Of a DNA stretch of 14,868 nucleotides, positions 7,038 to 14,744 are shown one piece after another (within the stretch, counting starts at the first letter, position 1; the number at the start of each line of letters is the position of its first letter). This DNA is from Christensenella sp. UBA1750 (lineage in GTDB: Bacteria > Bacillota > Clostridia > Christensenellales > UBA1750). Position numbers and translations under genes: made by a program. The DNA lies in contig DCHO01000081.1 of the NCBI GenBank assembly GCA_002315655.1, positions 48,634-63,501 of the forward strand. The letters are read 5' to 3'. Under the pieces are notes generated by a model that saw only the letters and a list, made by a program, of their open reading frames with translations, made no database searches and was not told the origin of the DNA.

Positions 7038-7297
7038 ATACGCGATGATGAGGACGCTGTGCGCCGCAAAATCTTCCGCAAAAGCGAGCAGGGGAGGGTG
7101 AAAGCCCTGCGTGGAAGAGAAACGCACGGAAATCACCTCGGAGCACCAAAGGCGAACGCGATGTTAACCCTTGGCGGGTTCTCCCGATACAGAGAGGCGG
7201 CATGACTGGTGCCGGACAGAGCGGGCAGGGCTTCCCTGTCAACTCGGGTGGTAACGCGGAATTTTCACTCCGTCCCGATTTTCGGGGCGGAGTTTAT
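7038..7297 (+). promoter_or_regulatory. T-box riboswitch (tRNA-Ile sensing) of ileS
   Basis: The leader contains a stem I with GATGATGAGGAC near its 5' end and an AG-bulge/GGTGAAAG-type hairpin (about 7084-7110). The specifier region GGAAATCACCTCGGAGC follows, with AUC, an isoleucine codon, at 7132-7134. The T-box core GGGTGGTAACGCGG is at 7246-7259. Its UGGU (7249-7252) matches the ACCA end of uncharged tRNA-Ile. GCGGA (7256-7260) can pair with TCCGT (7269-7273) to form the antiterminator, which competes with the terminator at 7267-7293. By family knowledge, uncharged tRNA-Ile turns ileS on. Confidence 0.93.
7267..7297 (+). terminator. Regulated intrinsic terminator of the ileS T-box
   Basis: Eleven-pair stem ACTCCGTCCCG (7267-7277) / CGGGGCGGAGT (7283-7293), with one G-U pair and a 5-nt loop, followed by a T-rich tail. 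Its left arm overlaps the antiterminator partner TCCGT. Confidence 0.88.
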
Positions 7298-7342
7298 TCA
7301 TTTCCAGTCAAATTTCATCGTATAGAAAGGAATCTGACAACC

Positions 7343-10300
7343 ATGTACGACAAAGTATCGACATCCTTAAACTTCGTGGAACGCGAAAAGGAAGTTTTGC
7401 AGTTCTGGAAGGACAACGACATTCTCCATAAGGTGAACGAAGCAAAGTGCGACTGCGACACCTTCACCTTCTTTGACGGGCCTCCCACCGCCAACGGCCG
7501 TCCCCACATCGGCCACTGCGAGACCCGCGCCATCAAGGACTTAATTCCCCGCTACAAGACCATGAAGGGCTATAAAGTGACCCGCAAGGCCGGCTGGGAC
7601 ACTCACGGTCTGCCCGTGGAATTGGAAGTCGAAAAGATGCTGGGCATCAACGGCAAGCCCCAGATCGAGGCTTACGGCATCGAGCCCTTCAACAAGCAGT
7701 GCAAGGAGTCCGTGTGGAAGTATAAGACCGAGTGGGAACAGATGAGCGACCGCATCGGCTTCTGGGCGGACATGGAGCACCCCTACGTCACCTACGACGA
7801 CAACTACATCGAGTCCGAGTGGTGGTCCTTGAAGACCATCGCCGACAAGGGCTTGCTCTACAAGGGACACAAGGTTGTGCCCTATTGCCCCCGTTGCGGC
7901 ACCGCGCTGTCCTCTCATGAGGTCGCTCAGGGCTATAAGGACGTGACCGAGACCTCCGTTTTTGTCAAGTTCAAGGTCAAAAATGCCGAGAACACCTATC
8001 TTTTAGCTTGGACAACCACCCCCTGGACGCTGCCCTCCAACGTGGCTCTGGTGGTCAACGCCGTGGAGGACTATGCCTACGTTGCAAAGGATGGCGTGAC
8101 CTACATCATGGCCAAGGCGCTGGTTGCCTCCGTGCTCGGCGAAGATGCCGAGATCGTGAAGGTCGTGAAAGGTCAGGATTTGGTCGGCACCGATTATGAA
8201 CCCCTCTATCCCTTCGCCGGACAGACCCGCGAACGCGGCTGGTATGTTGTGGCGGATTCCTATGTCACCTTAACCGACGGCACCGGCATCGTGCACACCG
8301 CCCCCGCATTCGGCGAGGACGACGCGCGCGTGGGACGTGAGAACAACCTGCCCTTTGTGCAGATGGTCAATACCCAAGGCAAATTTGTGGATGCCGTCAC
8401 CCCTTGGGCGGGAATGTTCGTCAAGGATGCCGACCCGCTTATCATCGAAGAAATGAAGGAAACCGGCAAGCTCTATAAGGCGCTGCCCTACACCCACTCT
8501 TATCCCTTCTGCTGGCGCTGCAACACCCCGCTGCTCTACTATGCCCGCGGCACCTGGTTCATCAAGACCACCGCGATCAAGGATAAGCTCATCGCCAACA
8601 ACCGCAAGGTCAACTGGATGCCCGACAACATCAAGGAAGGCCGCATGGGCAACTGGCTGGAGAACGTCATCGACTGGGGACTCTCCCGCGAGCGTTACTG
8701 GGGCACCCCGCTTCCTGTCTGGGAGTGCGAGTGCGGCCACATCCACGTCATCGGCTCCAAGGCGGAACTCCGCGAGCTTGGCGAGAATGTTCCCGAAAAT
8801 CTGGAACTGCACCGTCCCTATGTTGACCAGATCACACTGAAATGCGAAAAGTGCGGCGGCACCATGCACCGCGTTCCCGAGGTCATCGACTGCTGGTACG
8901 ATTCCGGCTCCATGCCGTTTGCCCAGTGGCACTATCCCTTTGAAAACAAGGAGGTCTTTGAGAAGAACTTCCCCGCGAAGTTCATCTCCGAGGCCATCGA
9001 CCAGACCCGTGGCTGGTTCTATACCCTGCTGACCATCTCCACCCTGCTCTTTGACACCAACCCCTTTGAAAACTGCATCGTGCTGGGTCTGGTGCAGGAC
9101 AAGAACGGGCTGAAAATGTCCAAGCACATCGGCAACGTCATTTCTCCCTGGGAAGTGCTGGACAAGCAGGGCGCGGATGCCGTCCGCTGGTACTTCTACG
9201 CTTCCGCCGCTCCGTGGCTGCCCTCCCGCTTCTCAGGCGAGGCCGTCTCCGAATTGCAGCGCAAGTACATGGGTACCCTGTGGAACACCTATGCCTTCTT
9301 CGTCCTCTATGCCAATATCGACAATTTTGACCCGACCAAGTATCAGGCTCCCTACGCTTACACCGTCATGGACAAGTGGGTGCTCTCCAAGCTGAACACG
9401 CTGGTCAAGTACGTTGACGAGAATCTGGAGCAGTACAAGGTCACCGAGGCCGCCCGCGCCATGTCCGACTTCACCGACGAGCTCTCCAACTGGTACGTCC
9501 GCCGCGGCCGTGACCGTTACTGGGGCAGCGAAATGACGGCTGACAAGATCGCCGCCTATCAGACCCTCTACACTGTGCTGGTCACGATGGCGAAATTGAC
9601 CGCGCCCTTCACGCCGTTTATGGCGGAATCCATCTACCGCAATCTCGTCTGCAAGGTGGACGCTTCCGCGCCCGAATCCGTGCATATGTGCGATTTCCCC
9701 GTGTGCGAGGAGGCTCTCATCGACGCGGAACTGGAACAGAACATGGAAGTGGTGCTCAAAGCCGTCAACTTAGGCCGCGCCGCCCGCAACGCCGCGAACC
9801 TCAAGATCCGTCAGCCCCTGTCCGTCATGTATATCAAGGCGAAGGAAACTCTGCCCGAGGACATGATCGCCCTTGTGGAGGACGAACTGAACATCAAGTC
9901 CGTGCAGTTCGTGACCGACGCGAGAAACTTCACCACCTACCAGATCAAGCCCCAGATGCGCACCTTAGGCCCCAAGTACGGAAAGCTCTTGGGCAAGATC
10001 GGCGCGTACTTAAAGGAAGTCGATGGCAACGACGTTGTGGATACGCTGGATGCCGGCAAGAACTTCGAGTTCGAGCTGGAAGGCACTTGTGTGTCCCTCG
10101 CCCGCGAAGATATGCTTATCGCGCCCACCCAGAAGGAAGGCTATGTTGCCCAGAACGAGGGCGATTTCACCGTGGTTCTGGATGCCAATATCACCGAGGA
10201 ATTAAAGCGCGAAGGCTATCTGCGCGAGGTCATCTCCAAGGTGCAGACCATGCGTAAGGAAGCCGATTTCGAGGTCACGGATCGCATCACCGTCTATGTA

Positions 10301-10465
10301 AGCGGCTCCAAGCTCATCGAAGGCATCGTTGCCGATGAGGAAAGTGCCTTGAAAGAAGGCGTGCTGGCCACTTCCGTTATCACCGGGGAAGTTCCTGCCG
10401 ATGTTTATCAGAAGGAATGGGACTTAAACGGCGAAACCGCTGTGCTGGGTGTTGCCAAGAACTAA
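7343..10465 (+). CDS. ileS: Isoleucyl-tRNA synthetase (IleRS2-type)
   Basis: The protein has 1040 residues, the length of the eukaryote-like IleRS2 group. The class I motifs are HIGH at 55-58 (NGRPHIGH) and KMSKH at 591-595. The CP1 editing domain shows WTTTPWTLPSN and HTAPAFGEDD at 318-327, which clears Val-tRNA(Ile). A RYWGTPLPVWECECGHIH segment and Cys pairs such as CEKCGG lie before KMSK. The C-terminal half is the anticodon-binding region with NLKIRQPLS and the usual C-terminal extension. The ATG at 7343 is chosen because AGAAAGGA lies 11 nt upstream and MYDKVSTSLNFVEREKEVLQ is the normal family N-terminus. An in-frame ATG at 7202 lies inside the T-box and would add 47 unrelated residues. 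IleRS2 enzymes are often naturally mupirocin-tolerant, which is family knowledge and not shown here. Confidence 0.96.
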   Translation: MYDKVSTSLNFVEREKEVLQFWKDNDILHKVNEAKCDCDTFTFFDGPPTANGRPHIGHCETRAIKDLIPRYKTMKGYKVTRKAGWDTHGLPVELEVEKMLGINGKPQIEAYGIEPFNKQCKESVWKYKTEWEQMSDRIGFWADMEHPYVTYDDNYIESEWWSLKTIADKGLLYKGHKVVPYCPRCGTALSSHEVAQGYKDVTETSVFVKFKVKNAENTYLLAWTTTPWTLPSNVALVVNAVEDYAYVAKDGVTYIMAKALVASVLGEDAEIVKVVKGQDLVGTDYEPLYPFAGQTRERGWYVVADSYVTLTDGTGIVHTAPAFGEDDARVGRENNLPFVQMVNTQGKFVDAVTPWAGMFVKDADPLIIEEMKETGKLYKALPYTHSYPFCWRCNTPLLYYARGTWFIKTTAIKDKLIANNRKVNWMPDNIKEGRMGNWLENVIDWGLSRERYWGTPLPVWECECGHIHVIGSKAELRELGENVPENLELHRPYVDQITLKCEKCGGTMHRVPEVIDCWYDSGSMPFAQWHYPFENKEVFEKNFPAKFISEAIDQTRGWFYTLLTISTLLFDTNPFENCIVLGLVQDKNGLKMSKHIGNVISPWEVLDKQGADAVRWYFYASAAPWLPSRFSGEAVSELQRKYMGTLWNTYAFFVLYANIDNFDPTKYQAPYAYTVMDKWVLSKLNTLVKYVDENLEQYKVTEAARAMSDFTDELSNWYVRRGRDRYWGSEMTADKIAAYQTLYTVLVTMAKLTAPFTPFMAESIYRNLVCKVDASAPESVHMCDFPVCEEALIDAELEQNMEVVLKAVNLGRAARNAANLKIRQPLSVMYIKAKETLPEDMIALVEDELNIKSVQFVTDARNFTTYQIKPQMRTLGPKYGKLLGKIGAYLKEVDGNDVVDTLDAGKNFEFELEGTCVSLAREDMLIAPTQKEGYVAQNEGDFTVVLDANITEELKREGYLREVISKVQTMRKEADFEVTDRITVYVSGSKLIEGIVADEESALKEGVLATSVITGEVPADVYQKEWDLNGETAVLGVAKN

Positions 10466-10480
10466 TCTATGATTTCATAA

Positions 10481-10518
10481 CCTTTAAGCGGATGCGGTTC
10501 CCCGTGTCCGCTTAAAGG
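10481..10518 (+). terminator. Hairpin after ileS
   Basis: Perfect 12-bp inverted repeat CCTTTAAGCGGA (10481-10492) / TCCGCTTAAAGG (10507-10518) with a 14-nt loop, 15 bp after the ileS stop. The downstream T-tract is short (CATTTTC), so it may terminate only partly or mainly protect the 3' end, letting some transcription reach the PHP gene. Confidence 0.65.
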
Positions 10519-10540
10519 CATTTTCGAGAGGAGAGATTTT

Positions 10541-11350
10541 ATGCGTTTTGTTGTGGATCAGGATTACCATATCCATTCTAAGCTGTCTTCCTGCTCGTCC
10601 GACCCCGGGCAGACCCCGGAGCGCATTCTGAAATACGCCGAGGACAACAACTTAAAACGGCTGGTGCTCACCGACCATTTCTGGGATGAAACGGTCAAGG
10701 GCGCGTCCGACTGGTACAAGCCGCAGGACTTTGCCCACATTATGTCCTCCCGTCCGCTACCCCAGAGTGAGAAGGTTCGCTTCTTCTTCGGCTGCGAGAC
10801 CGAGCTGGACAAGCATTTGACCTTAGGCATTTCCAAGGCGCGGATGGAGGAAATGGACTTCATCATCATCCCCACCACGCACCTGCACATGGACAATTTC
10901 ACGATTGATGAAAGCGATATGCCCGGCATCGAGCGCCGCCGCGAACTGTGGTCGGAGCGCTTCCTTGCAGTGCTTAACATGGACTTGCCTTTCCGCAAGA
11001 TCGGCATTGCCCACATGACCTGCTCTCTGATGGCACCTGCCGCATGGGAAGACCATCTGGCAATCTTAGACGGCATTTCCGATGAAACCTTCAAAAAGGT
11101 CTTTACCAAGGCCGCGCAGGTCGGGGTCGGCATCGAGCTGAACTTCCCCTATCTCAAATATACTGAGGCGGAAAGACCCCGCGTTCTGCGCCCCTACAGG
11201 CTGGCGAAGGAATGCGGCTGCAAGTTCTATTTCGGCTCCGATGCGCACCACCCCGGTGAACTCGACCCCTGCGTGGAGCAGTTTGAGGCTATCGTGGACG
11301 CACTGGACTTGCAGGAGAGCGACAAGTTCCACTTCGAGTACGAAATCTGA
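10541..11350 (+). CDS. PHP-domain phosphoesterase (histidinol-phosphatase-like)
   Basis: The protein has 269 residues. It has the four PHP motifs that bind a cluster of divalent metals: His10 and His12 in DYHIHSKLS, Asp45-His46 in LVLTDHF, Glu86 in GCETELD with His114 in PTTHLHM, and Asp234/His236 in GSDAHHPGE near the C-terminus. The family hydrolyses phosphate esters, histidinol phosphate being the best known substrate. No other histidine-pathway genes are next to it, so I leave the substrate open. The ribosome binding site GAGAGGAGAG ends 6 nt before the ATG. The gene begins 22 bp after the ileS hairpin and is followed 18 bp later by a methyltransferase gene, probably in one transcript. 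Confidence 0.82.
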   Translation: MRFVVDQDYHIHSKLSSCSSDPGQTPERILKYAEDNNLKRLVLTDHFWDETVKGASDWYKPQDFAHIMSSRPLPQSEKVRFFFGCETELDKHLTLGISKARMEEMDFIIIPTTHLHMDNFTIDESDMPGIERRRELWSERFLAVLNMDLPFRKIGIAHMTCSLMAPAAWEDHLAILDGISDETFKKVFTKAAQVGVGIELNFPYLKYTEAERPRVLRPYRLAKECGCKFYFGSDAHHPGELDPCVEQFEAIVDALDLQESDKFHFEYEI

Positions 11351-11368
11351 TTTTACGGAGAATACGAT

Positions 11369-12232
11369 ATGTTTATCGCAGACGGTTGGAAGGATTACGA
11401 GGTGCTGGACACCGGCTACGGCGAGAAGCTGGAACGCTGGGGCAAGGTCATTCTGCGCCGCCCCGACCCGCAGGTGATCTGGCCGGCGGACAATGAAAGC
11501 CTGTGGAAGAAGGCGGATGCGCATTATCACAGAAGCCAATCCGGTGGCGGGGAATGGGAATTTCTCAAAAAAGTGCCCGAACAGTGGACGATTTCCTACA
11601 AGGGGCTGACCTTCCGGGTACGTCCTACGGGCTTTAAGCACACCGGGCTTTTCCCCGAACAGGCGGCAAACTGGGACTGGATGAGCGGGCTGATCGAGAA
11701 CGCCGGGAGACCCATCCGTGTGCTCAACCTTTTCGCCTACACCGGCGGCGCGACCATGGCCTGCATGAAGGCGGGCGCGGAGGTCTGCCATGTGGACGCG
11801 GCAAAGGGCATGGTGCTTTGGGCGAAGGAAAATATGGAACTATCGGGCTTATCTGACAAGCCCGCCCGCTTCATCGTGGATGATGCGCTGAAATTCGTCC
11901 AGCGGGAGCAGCGGCGCGGCAAAACCTACGACGGCATCCTCATGGATCCGCCCTCCTACGGCAGAGGCCCCGACGGGCAGGTGTGGAAGCTGGAAAACGA
12001 GGTTTACGGCCTCGTGTCCGAGTGCGCCAAGCTGCTCTCGGACGACCCCTTGTTCTTCCTCATCAACGGCTACACCACGGGTCTGCAGCCCGCAGTGCTC
12101 AAAAATCTTATCGAAAAGACCGTTGTGCCCATGCACGGCGGGAAAGCGACGGCGGACGAGGTAGGTCTGCCGATTTCGGGCAGTAATGTCGTTCTGCCCT
12201 GCGGCGCATCGGGACGGTGGCAGAAATGCTGA
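11369..12232 (+). CDS. Class I SAM-dependent methyltransferase (COG1092/RlmI-like, 23S rRNA)
   Basis: The protein has 287 residues. The SAM-binding motif I is LNLFAYTGG at 119-127, followed by HVDAAKGMVLWAKENMELSG, in which the acidic residue binds the SAM ribose. The catalytic motif is DPPSYGRGPDG from 193, typical of RNA-base methyltransferases in COG1092 (RlmI/RlmK-like). The N-terminal ~100 residues lack the PUA domain usual in full-length RlmI (about 390 residues), so this is a shorter clostridial form. The target is probably a base in 23S rRNA, but the position cannot be told. It overlaps the downstream pseudouridine synthase gene, which is also an RNA-modifying enzyme, so the two are coupled. 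ACGGAG upstream of the ATG is the ribosome binding site. Confidence 0.85.
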   Translation: MFIADGWKDYEVLDTGYGEKLERWGKVILRRPDPQVIWPADNESLWKKADAHYHRSQSGGGEWEFLKKVPEQWTISYKGLTFRVRPTGFKHTGLFPEQAANWDWMSGLIENAGRPIRVLNLFAYTGGATMACMKAGAEVCHVDAAKGMVLWAKENMELSGLSDKPARFIVDDALKFVQREQRRGKTYDGILMDPPSYGRGPDGQVWKLENEVYGLVSECAKLLSDDPLFFLINGYTTGLQPAVLKNLIEKTVVPMHGGKATADEVGLPISGSNVVLPCGASGRWQKC

Positions 12233-12921
12233 CGCAAGAACAGCTAAACAAATGCGTGGTCTATGAGGACAATCACCTGCTGGTGGTGTCCAAGCCCGTC
12301 AATGTCCCCGTGCAGGCGGATGCCAGCGGGGACGAAGACCTGTTGACCGCGCTCAAAGGCTACATTAAGCAGAAGTACGACAAGCCCGGCGAGGTGTATT
12401 TGGGGCTGGTGCACCGCCTTGACCGCCCTGTTGGCGGGGCAATGGTCTTTGCCCGCACCTCCAAGGCGGCACAGAGACTTACCGAGCAGGTCAAGACCCG
12501 CACGATGGGGCGAACCTATTGGGCGGTGGTGCAGGGCAATCCCCCGGAAACAGGCACGTTTGAGCATGAGCTGCTGAAAGACGAGAAGACCAACACCACA
12601 AAAGCGGTTCCCAAGGGCACGCCCGGCGCAAAACACGCTTCCTTGGAATACAGGGTTCTGGCAAGAAAAGACGGGCTTTCCCTGTGCGAGATCAAGCTCC
12701 ACACGGGGCGTTCCCATCAGATTCGTGTGCAGTTTTCGACGGAAGGCTTCCCGCTTTGGGGCGACGCCCGCTACGGCGGCGGCAAGCCCGGGCAGCAGAT
12801 CGGGCTGTGGGGACGCTATCTGAACTTGGAGCACCCCACGAAAAAGGAGCCCATGCGCTTTTCCTGTCCGCCGGAGAATGTGCTGCCGTTCAGCCTTTTT
12901 TCAGACATCAAAGGAGAATAA
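12226..12921 (+). CDS. RluA-family pseudouridine synthase
   Basis: The protein has 231 residues from the ATG at 12226. The catalytic motif HRLDRPVGG is at 63-71, with the nucleophilic Asp66. LVVSKPVNVPVQ at 19-30 and HTGRSHQIRVQ near the middle-to-end are also conserved. It isomerises uridine in rRNA or tRNA; the site is not deducible. No S4 domain is present at the N-terminus, so it is a short RluA/TruC-type member. The start is ambiguous: a GTG at 12217 in frame would add three residues. I prefer the ATG, which overlaps the methyltransferase stop by 7 bp and has GGTGG just upstream. nagA begins 3 bp after the stop, with its ribosome binding site inside this gene. Confidence 0.88.
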   Translation: MLTQEQLNKCVVYEDNHLLVVSKPVNVPVQADASGDEDLLTALKGYIKQKYDKPGEVYLGLVHRLDRPVGGAMVFARTSKAAQRLTEQVKTRTMGRTYWAVVQGNPPETGTFEHELLKDEKTNTTKAVPKGTPGAKHASLEYRVLARKDGLSLCEIKLHTGRSHQIRVQFSTEGFPLWGDARYGGGKPGQQIGLWGRYLNLEHPTKKEPMRFSCPPENVLPFSLFSDIKGE

Positions 12922-12924
12922 GTT

Positions 12925-14052
12925 ATGAATAGACAAGTATTACGCGGCGCAAAGGTGCTGCTGAATCACCGCTTTCTGGAAAAGGATGTGGCGGTGGAGG
13001 ACGGAACAATCGTCGCTATCGGAAACGATCTGCAAGGGGATGTGACCAATATTTCGGGCTATCTCGTTCCGGGCTTTATCGACGAGCACATCCACGGTAT
13101 TTTCGGCAATGACTCCATGCGCGGCGAAGAAGACATTTTAGGCATGAGTGAGCGCCTTGCCATGCACGGCGTCACCTCCTTCCTGCCCACCACCATGACT
13201 GAGGGCGTGGAAAAGACAAGAAACGCCATCTGCGGCATTGCAAAAGCCATGAAGGAATATTCCGGCGCACAGGTGCTGGGTGTTCACATGGAAGGCCCCT
13301 TCGTCAGCCCCAAGGCACTGGGCGCACAGAACGGCGATTGCGTGCTGGCTCCCACGATGGAGAACTACAAGGCACTTGTAGGAGAAAACGAAGCCATCGT
13401 GCGTCTGATGACCCTGGCACCCGAAATGGAAGGCGCGGAGGAAATGACCAAATATCTGGTTGCCAACGGCGTCACGGTCTCCGCCGGGCACACTGCCGCC
13501 ACTTACGAGCAGATGGAGGATGCCACCTTCTGGGGACTTTCGCAGGGCACCCACCTCTTTAACTGCATGAGCCCCCTGCACCACCGCGCTCCCGGGGCTG
13601 TCGGCGCAAGCCTCACCCTGCCCGCCATCGCCCCGCAGGTCATTTCCGATGGCGTGCACCTGCACCCCGCTGCCGTCAAGCTCGCCTGTATCGCCAACCC
13701 CAACACCATTTTGATCACCGATGCCATGGAGGCTGCGGACATGGCGGACGGGCAGTACCACTTGGGCGGCACGGATGTGTATGTCGTGAACGGCGCGGCG
13801 AGATTGAAAGAAGGCAACCTTGCCGGTTCCACCCTTACCATGGACAGAGCGGTGCGCAACGTGATGCGCTTTGCCGGCATTTCCTTGGAGGAAGCTGTCT
13901 CCATGGCCACCGAGCGCGTGGCGGATTCCCTGCACTTAGAGAAGAAAGGGCGCATCCGCGTGGGCAACGATGCCGACTTGACCCTGCTGGACGATGAACT
14001 TCAAGTGAAGATGACCATGGTGAGTGGAAAAACGGTTTATCATGCAAAATAA
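12925..14052 (+). CDS. nagA: N-acetylglucosamine-6-phosphate deacetylase
   Basis: The protein has 375 residues, close to the usual 380. The amidohydrolase motifs are in order: HIH at 55-57 in GFIDEHIHG, Glu123 in MEGPF (metal ligand), His189 in AGHTAAT, His210 in THLFNCMSPLHHR, and the catalytic Asp266 in LITDAMEA. It deacetylates GlcNAc-6-phosphate to glucosamine-6-phosphate and acetate in the cytosol, the step before NagB in amino-sugar use and wall recycling. nagB and a GntR-type NagR are not in the window. It lies 3 bp after the pseudouridine synthase gene with AAGGAG at 12911-12916, so it is expressed with that block. A hairpin 41 bp after its stop probably ends the transcript. Confidence 0.95.
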   Translation: MNRQVLRGAKVLLNHRFLEKDVAVEDGTIVAIGNDLQGDVTNISGYLVPGFIDEHIHGIFGNDSMRGEEDILGMSERLAMHGVTSFLPTTMTEGVEKTRNAICGIAKAMKEYSGAQVLGVHMEGPFVSPKALGAQNGDCVLAPTMENYKALVGENEAIVRLMTLAPEMEGAEEMTKYLVANGVTVSAGHTAATYEQMEDATFWGLSQGTHLFNCMSPLHHRAPGAVGASLTLPAIAPQVISDGVHLHPAAVKLACIANPNTILITDAMEAADMADGQYHLGGTDVYVVNGAARLKEGNLAGSTLTMDRAVRNVMRFAGISLEEAVSMATERVADSLHLEKKGRIRVGNDADLTLLDDELQVKMTMVSGKTVYHAK

Positions 14053-14066
14053 ACTGCAATTTTCTG

Positions 14067-14095
14067 TTGAATATGCGTAAAACCTGTGTTATTAT
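14067..14095 (+). promoter_or_regulatory. Promoter of the zinc-ribbon membrane protein gene
   Basis: TTGAAT (14067-14072), a 17-bp spacer and TATTAT (14090-14095). The predicted start (about 14102) falls within the left arm of the hairpin at 14094-14119, so transcripts made here cannot form the full hairpin. Confidence 0.72.
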
Positions 14096-14123
14096 GGGAG
14101 CGGAGAATACCGCTCCCATTTTT
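14094..14123 (+). terminator. Intrinsic terminator after nagA
   Basis: A 10-bp perfect stem ATGGGAGCGG (14094-14103) / CCGCTCCCAT (14110-14119) with a 6-nt loop and TTTTT at 14119-14123. It would stop nagA-block transcripts. It overlaps the -10 box of the next promoter. Confidence 0.78.
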
Positions 14124-14145
14124 GCTCATTAAGGAGGAAAAACTT

Positions 14146-14703
14146 ATGTTCTGTTCTAAGTGCGGCAACAACATCCCCGACGGCAGCAAGTTCTGCCCCG
14201 TTTGCGGCGCGAACTTCGCCGCCCAACAGCAGCAGGCACAGCCCGGTCAGCAGCAGTATCAGCAGCAGACCCAGCAGCAATATCAGCAGTATCAACAACA
14301 GTATCAGGCACCAAACTATCAGCAGGCACCCCAGTATCAGGCGGCGCCCGAGGTCGATCCCAAGGATCACACCGCCGACTTTGACGAGAAGGATGTGTCC
14401 GAGAACAAAATCTACGCCATGGGCTGCTATCTGTTCTCCGTGCTGGGCATCATCATTGCCCTGCTGGCCTCCAAGGACTCCGAATACATCAAGTTCCATG
14501 TCCGTCAGGCCATGAAGTTCACGGTGGCTTATGCCCTGCTGAGCATCGCCGCAGCGGTGCTGTGCTGGACGGTCATCGTTCCCATCGCCGCCGTTGTGGG
14601 CTACTGCATCCTGCTGGTGCTGCAGATCATCGCCTTCTTCCAGATCTGCAAGGGAAAGTCCAAAGAGCCCGCCATCCTCTATAAGTGGAAATTCTTAGAC
14701 TAA
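14146..14703 (+). CDS. Zinc-ribbon, Gln/Tyr-rich linker, multi-span membrane protein
   Basis: The protein has 185 residues from the ATG at 14146, which has AAGGAGG 8 nt upstream. An in-frame ATG at 14086 lies in the promoter and is rejected. The N-terminus is a small zinc ribbon with Cys3, Cys6, Cys17 and Cys20 (CSKCG...CPVCG). Residues 27-66 form a low-complexity linker of Gln with regularly spaced Tyr, Ala and Pro. After an acidic stretch (69-86) come about three hydrophobic segments (roughly 90-108, 125-145 and 146-168) with KFHVRQAMKF between the first two, reminiscent of DUF4870-type small membrane proteins. The C-terminus is basic. Similar zinc-ribbon membrane proteins are common in gut Clostridia, with no known function. 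It has its own promoter and terminator and is therefore monocistronic. Confidence 0.82.
   Translation: MFCSKCGNNIPDGSKFCPVCGANFAAQQQQAQPGQQQYQQQTQQQYQQYQQQYQAPNYQQAPQYQAAPEVDPKDHTADFDEKDVSENKIYAMGCYLFSVLGIIIALLASKDSEYIKFHVRQAMKFTVAYALLSIAAAVLCWTVIVPIAAVVGYCILLVLQIIAFFQICKGKSKEPAILYKWKFLD
14225..14340 (+). repeat. CAG/CAA-rich low-complexity coding tract
   Basis: Imperfect repeats of CAGCAG, CAGTAT and CAGGCA encode the Gln/Tyr-rich linker of the zinc-ribbon protein. CAG and CAA are mixed, which argues for selection on the amino acids rather than a pure triplet expansion, but the tract may still vary in length between strains. Confidence 0.75.
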
Positions 14704-14711
14704 ATCATATC

Positions 14712-14744
14712 AAAGGCGCAGTCGAATCGGCTGCACCTTTTTTT
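14712..14744 (+). terminator. Intrinsic terminator of the zinc-ribbon protein gene
   Basis: Stem AAAGGCGCAG (14712-14721) / CTGCACCTTT (14731-14740) with one C-A mismatch and a 9-nt loop, running into a seven-T tract (14738-14744), 8 bp after the stop codon. Confidence 0.8.

Noticed and set aside
7202..7342. Extended N-terminus for IleRS starting at the ATG at 7202
   Set aside because: This stretch is the T-box core and terminator, and the added residues do not belong to the IleRS family. The ATG at 7343 has a proper ribosome binding site.
14086..14145. Upstream ATG at 14086 for the zinc-ribbon protein
   Set aside because: It lies within the promoter and terminator hairpin. The ATG at 14146 has AAGGAGG at the right distance and starts the Cys motif directly.
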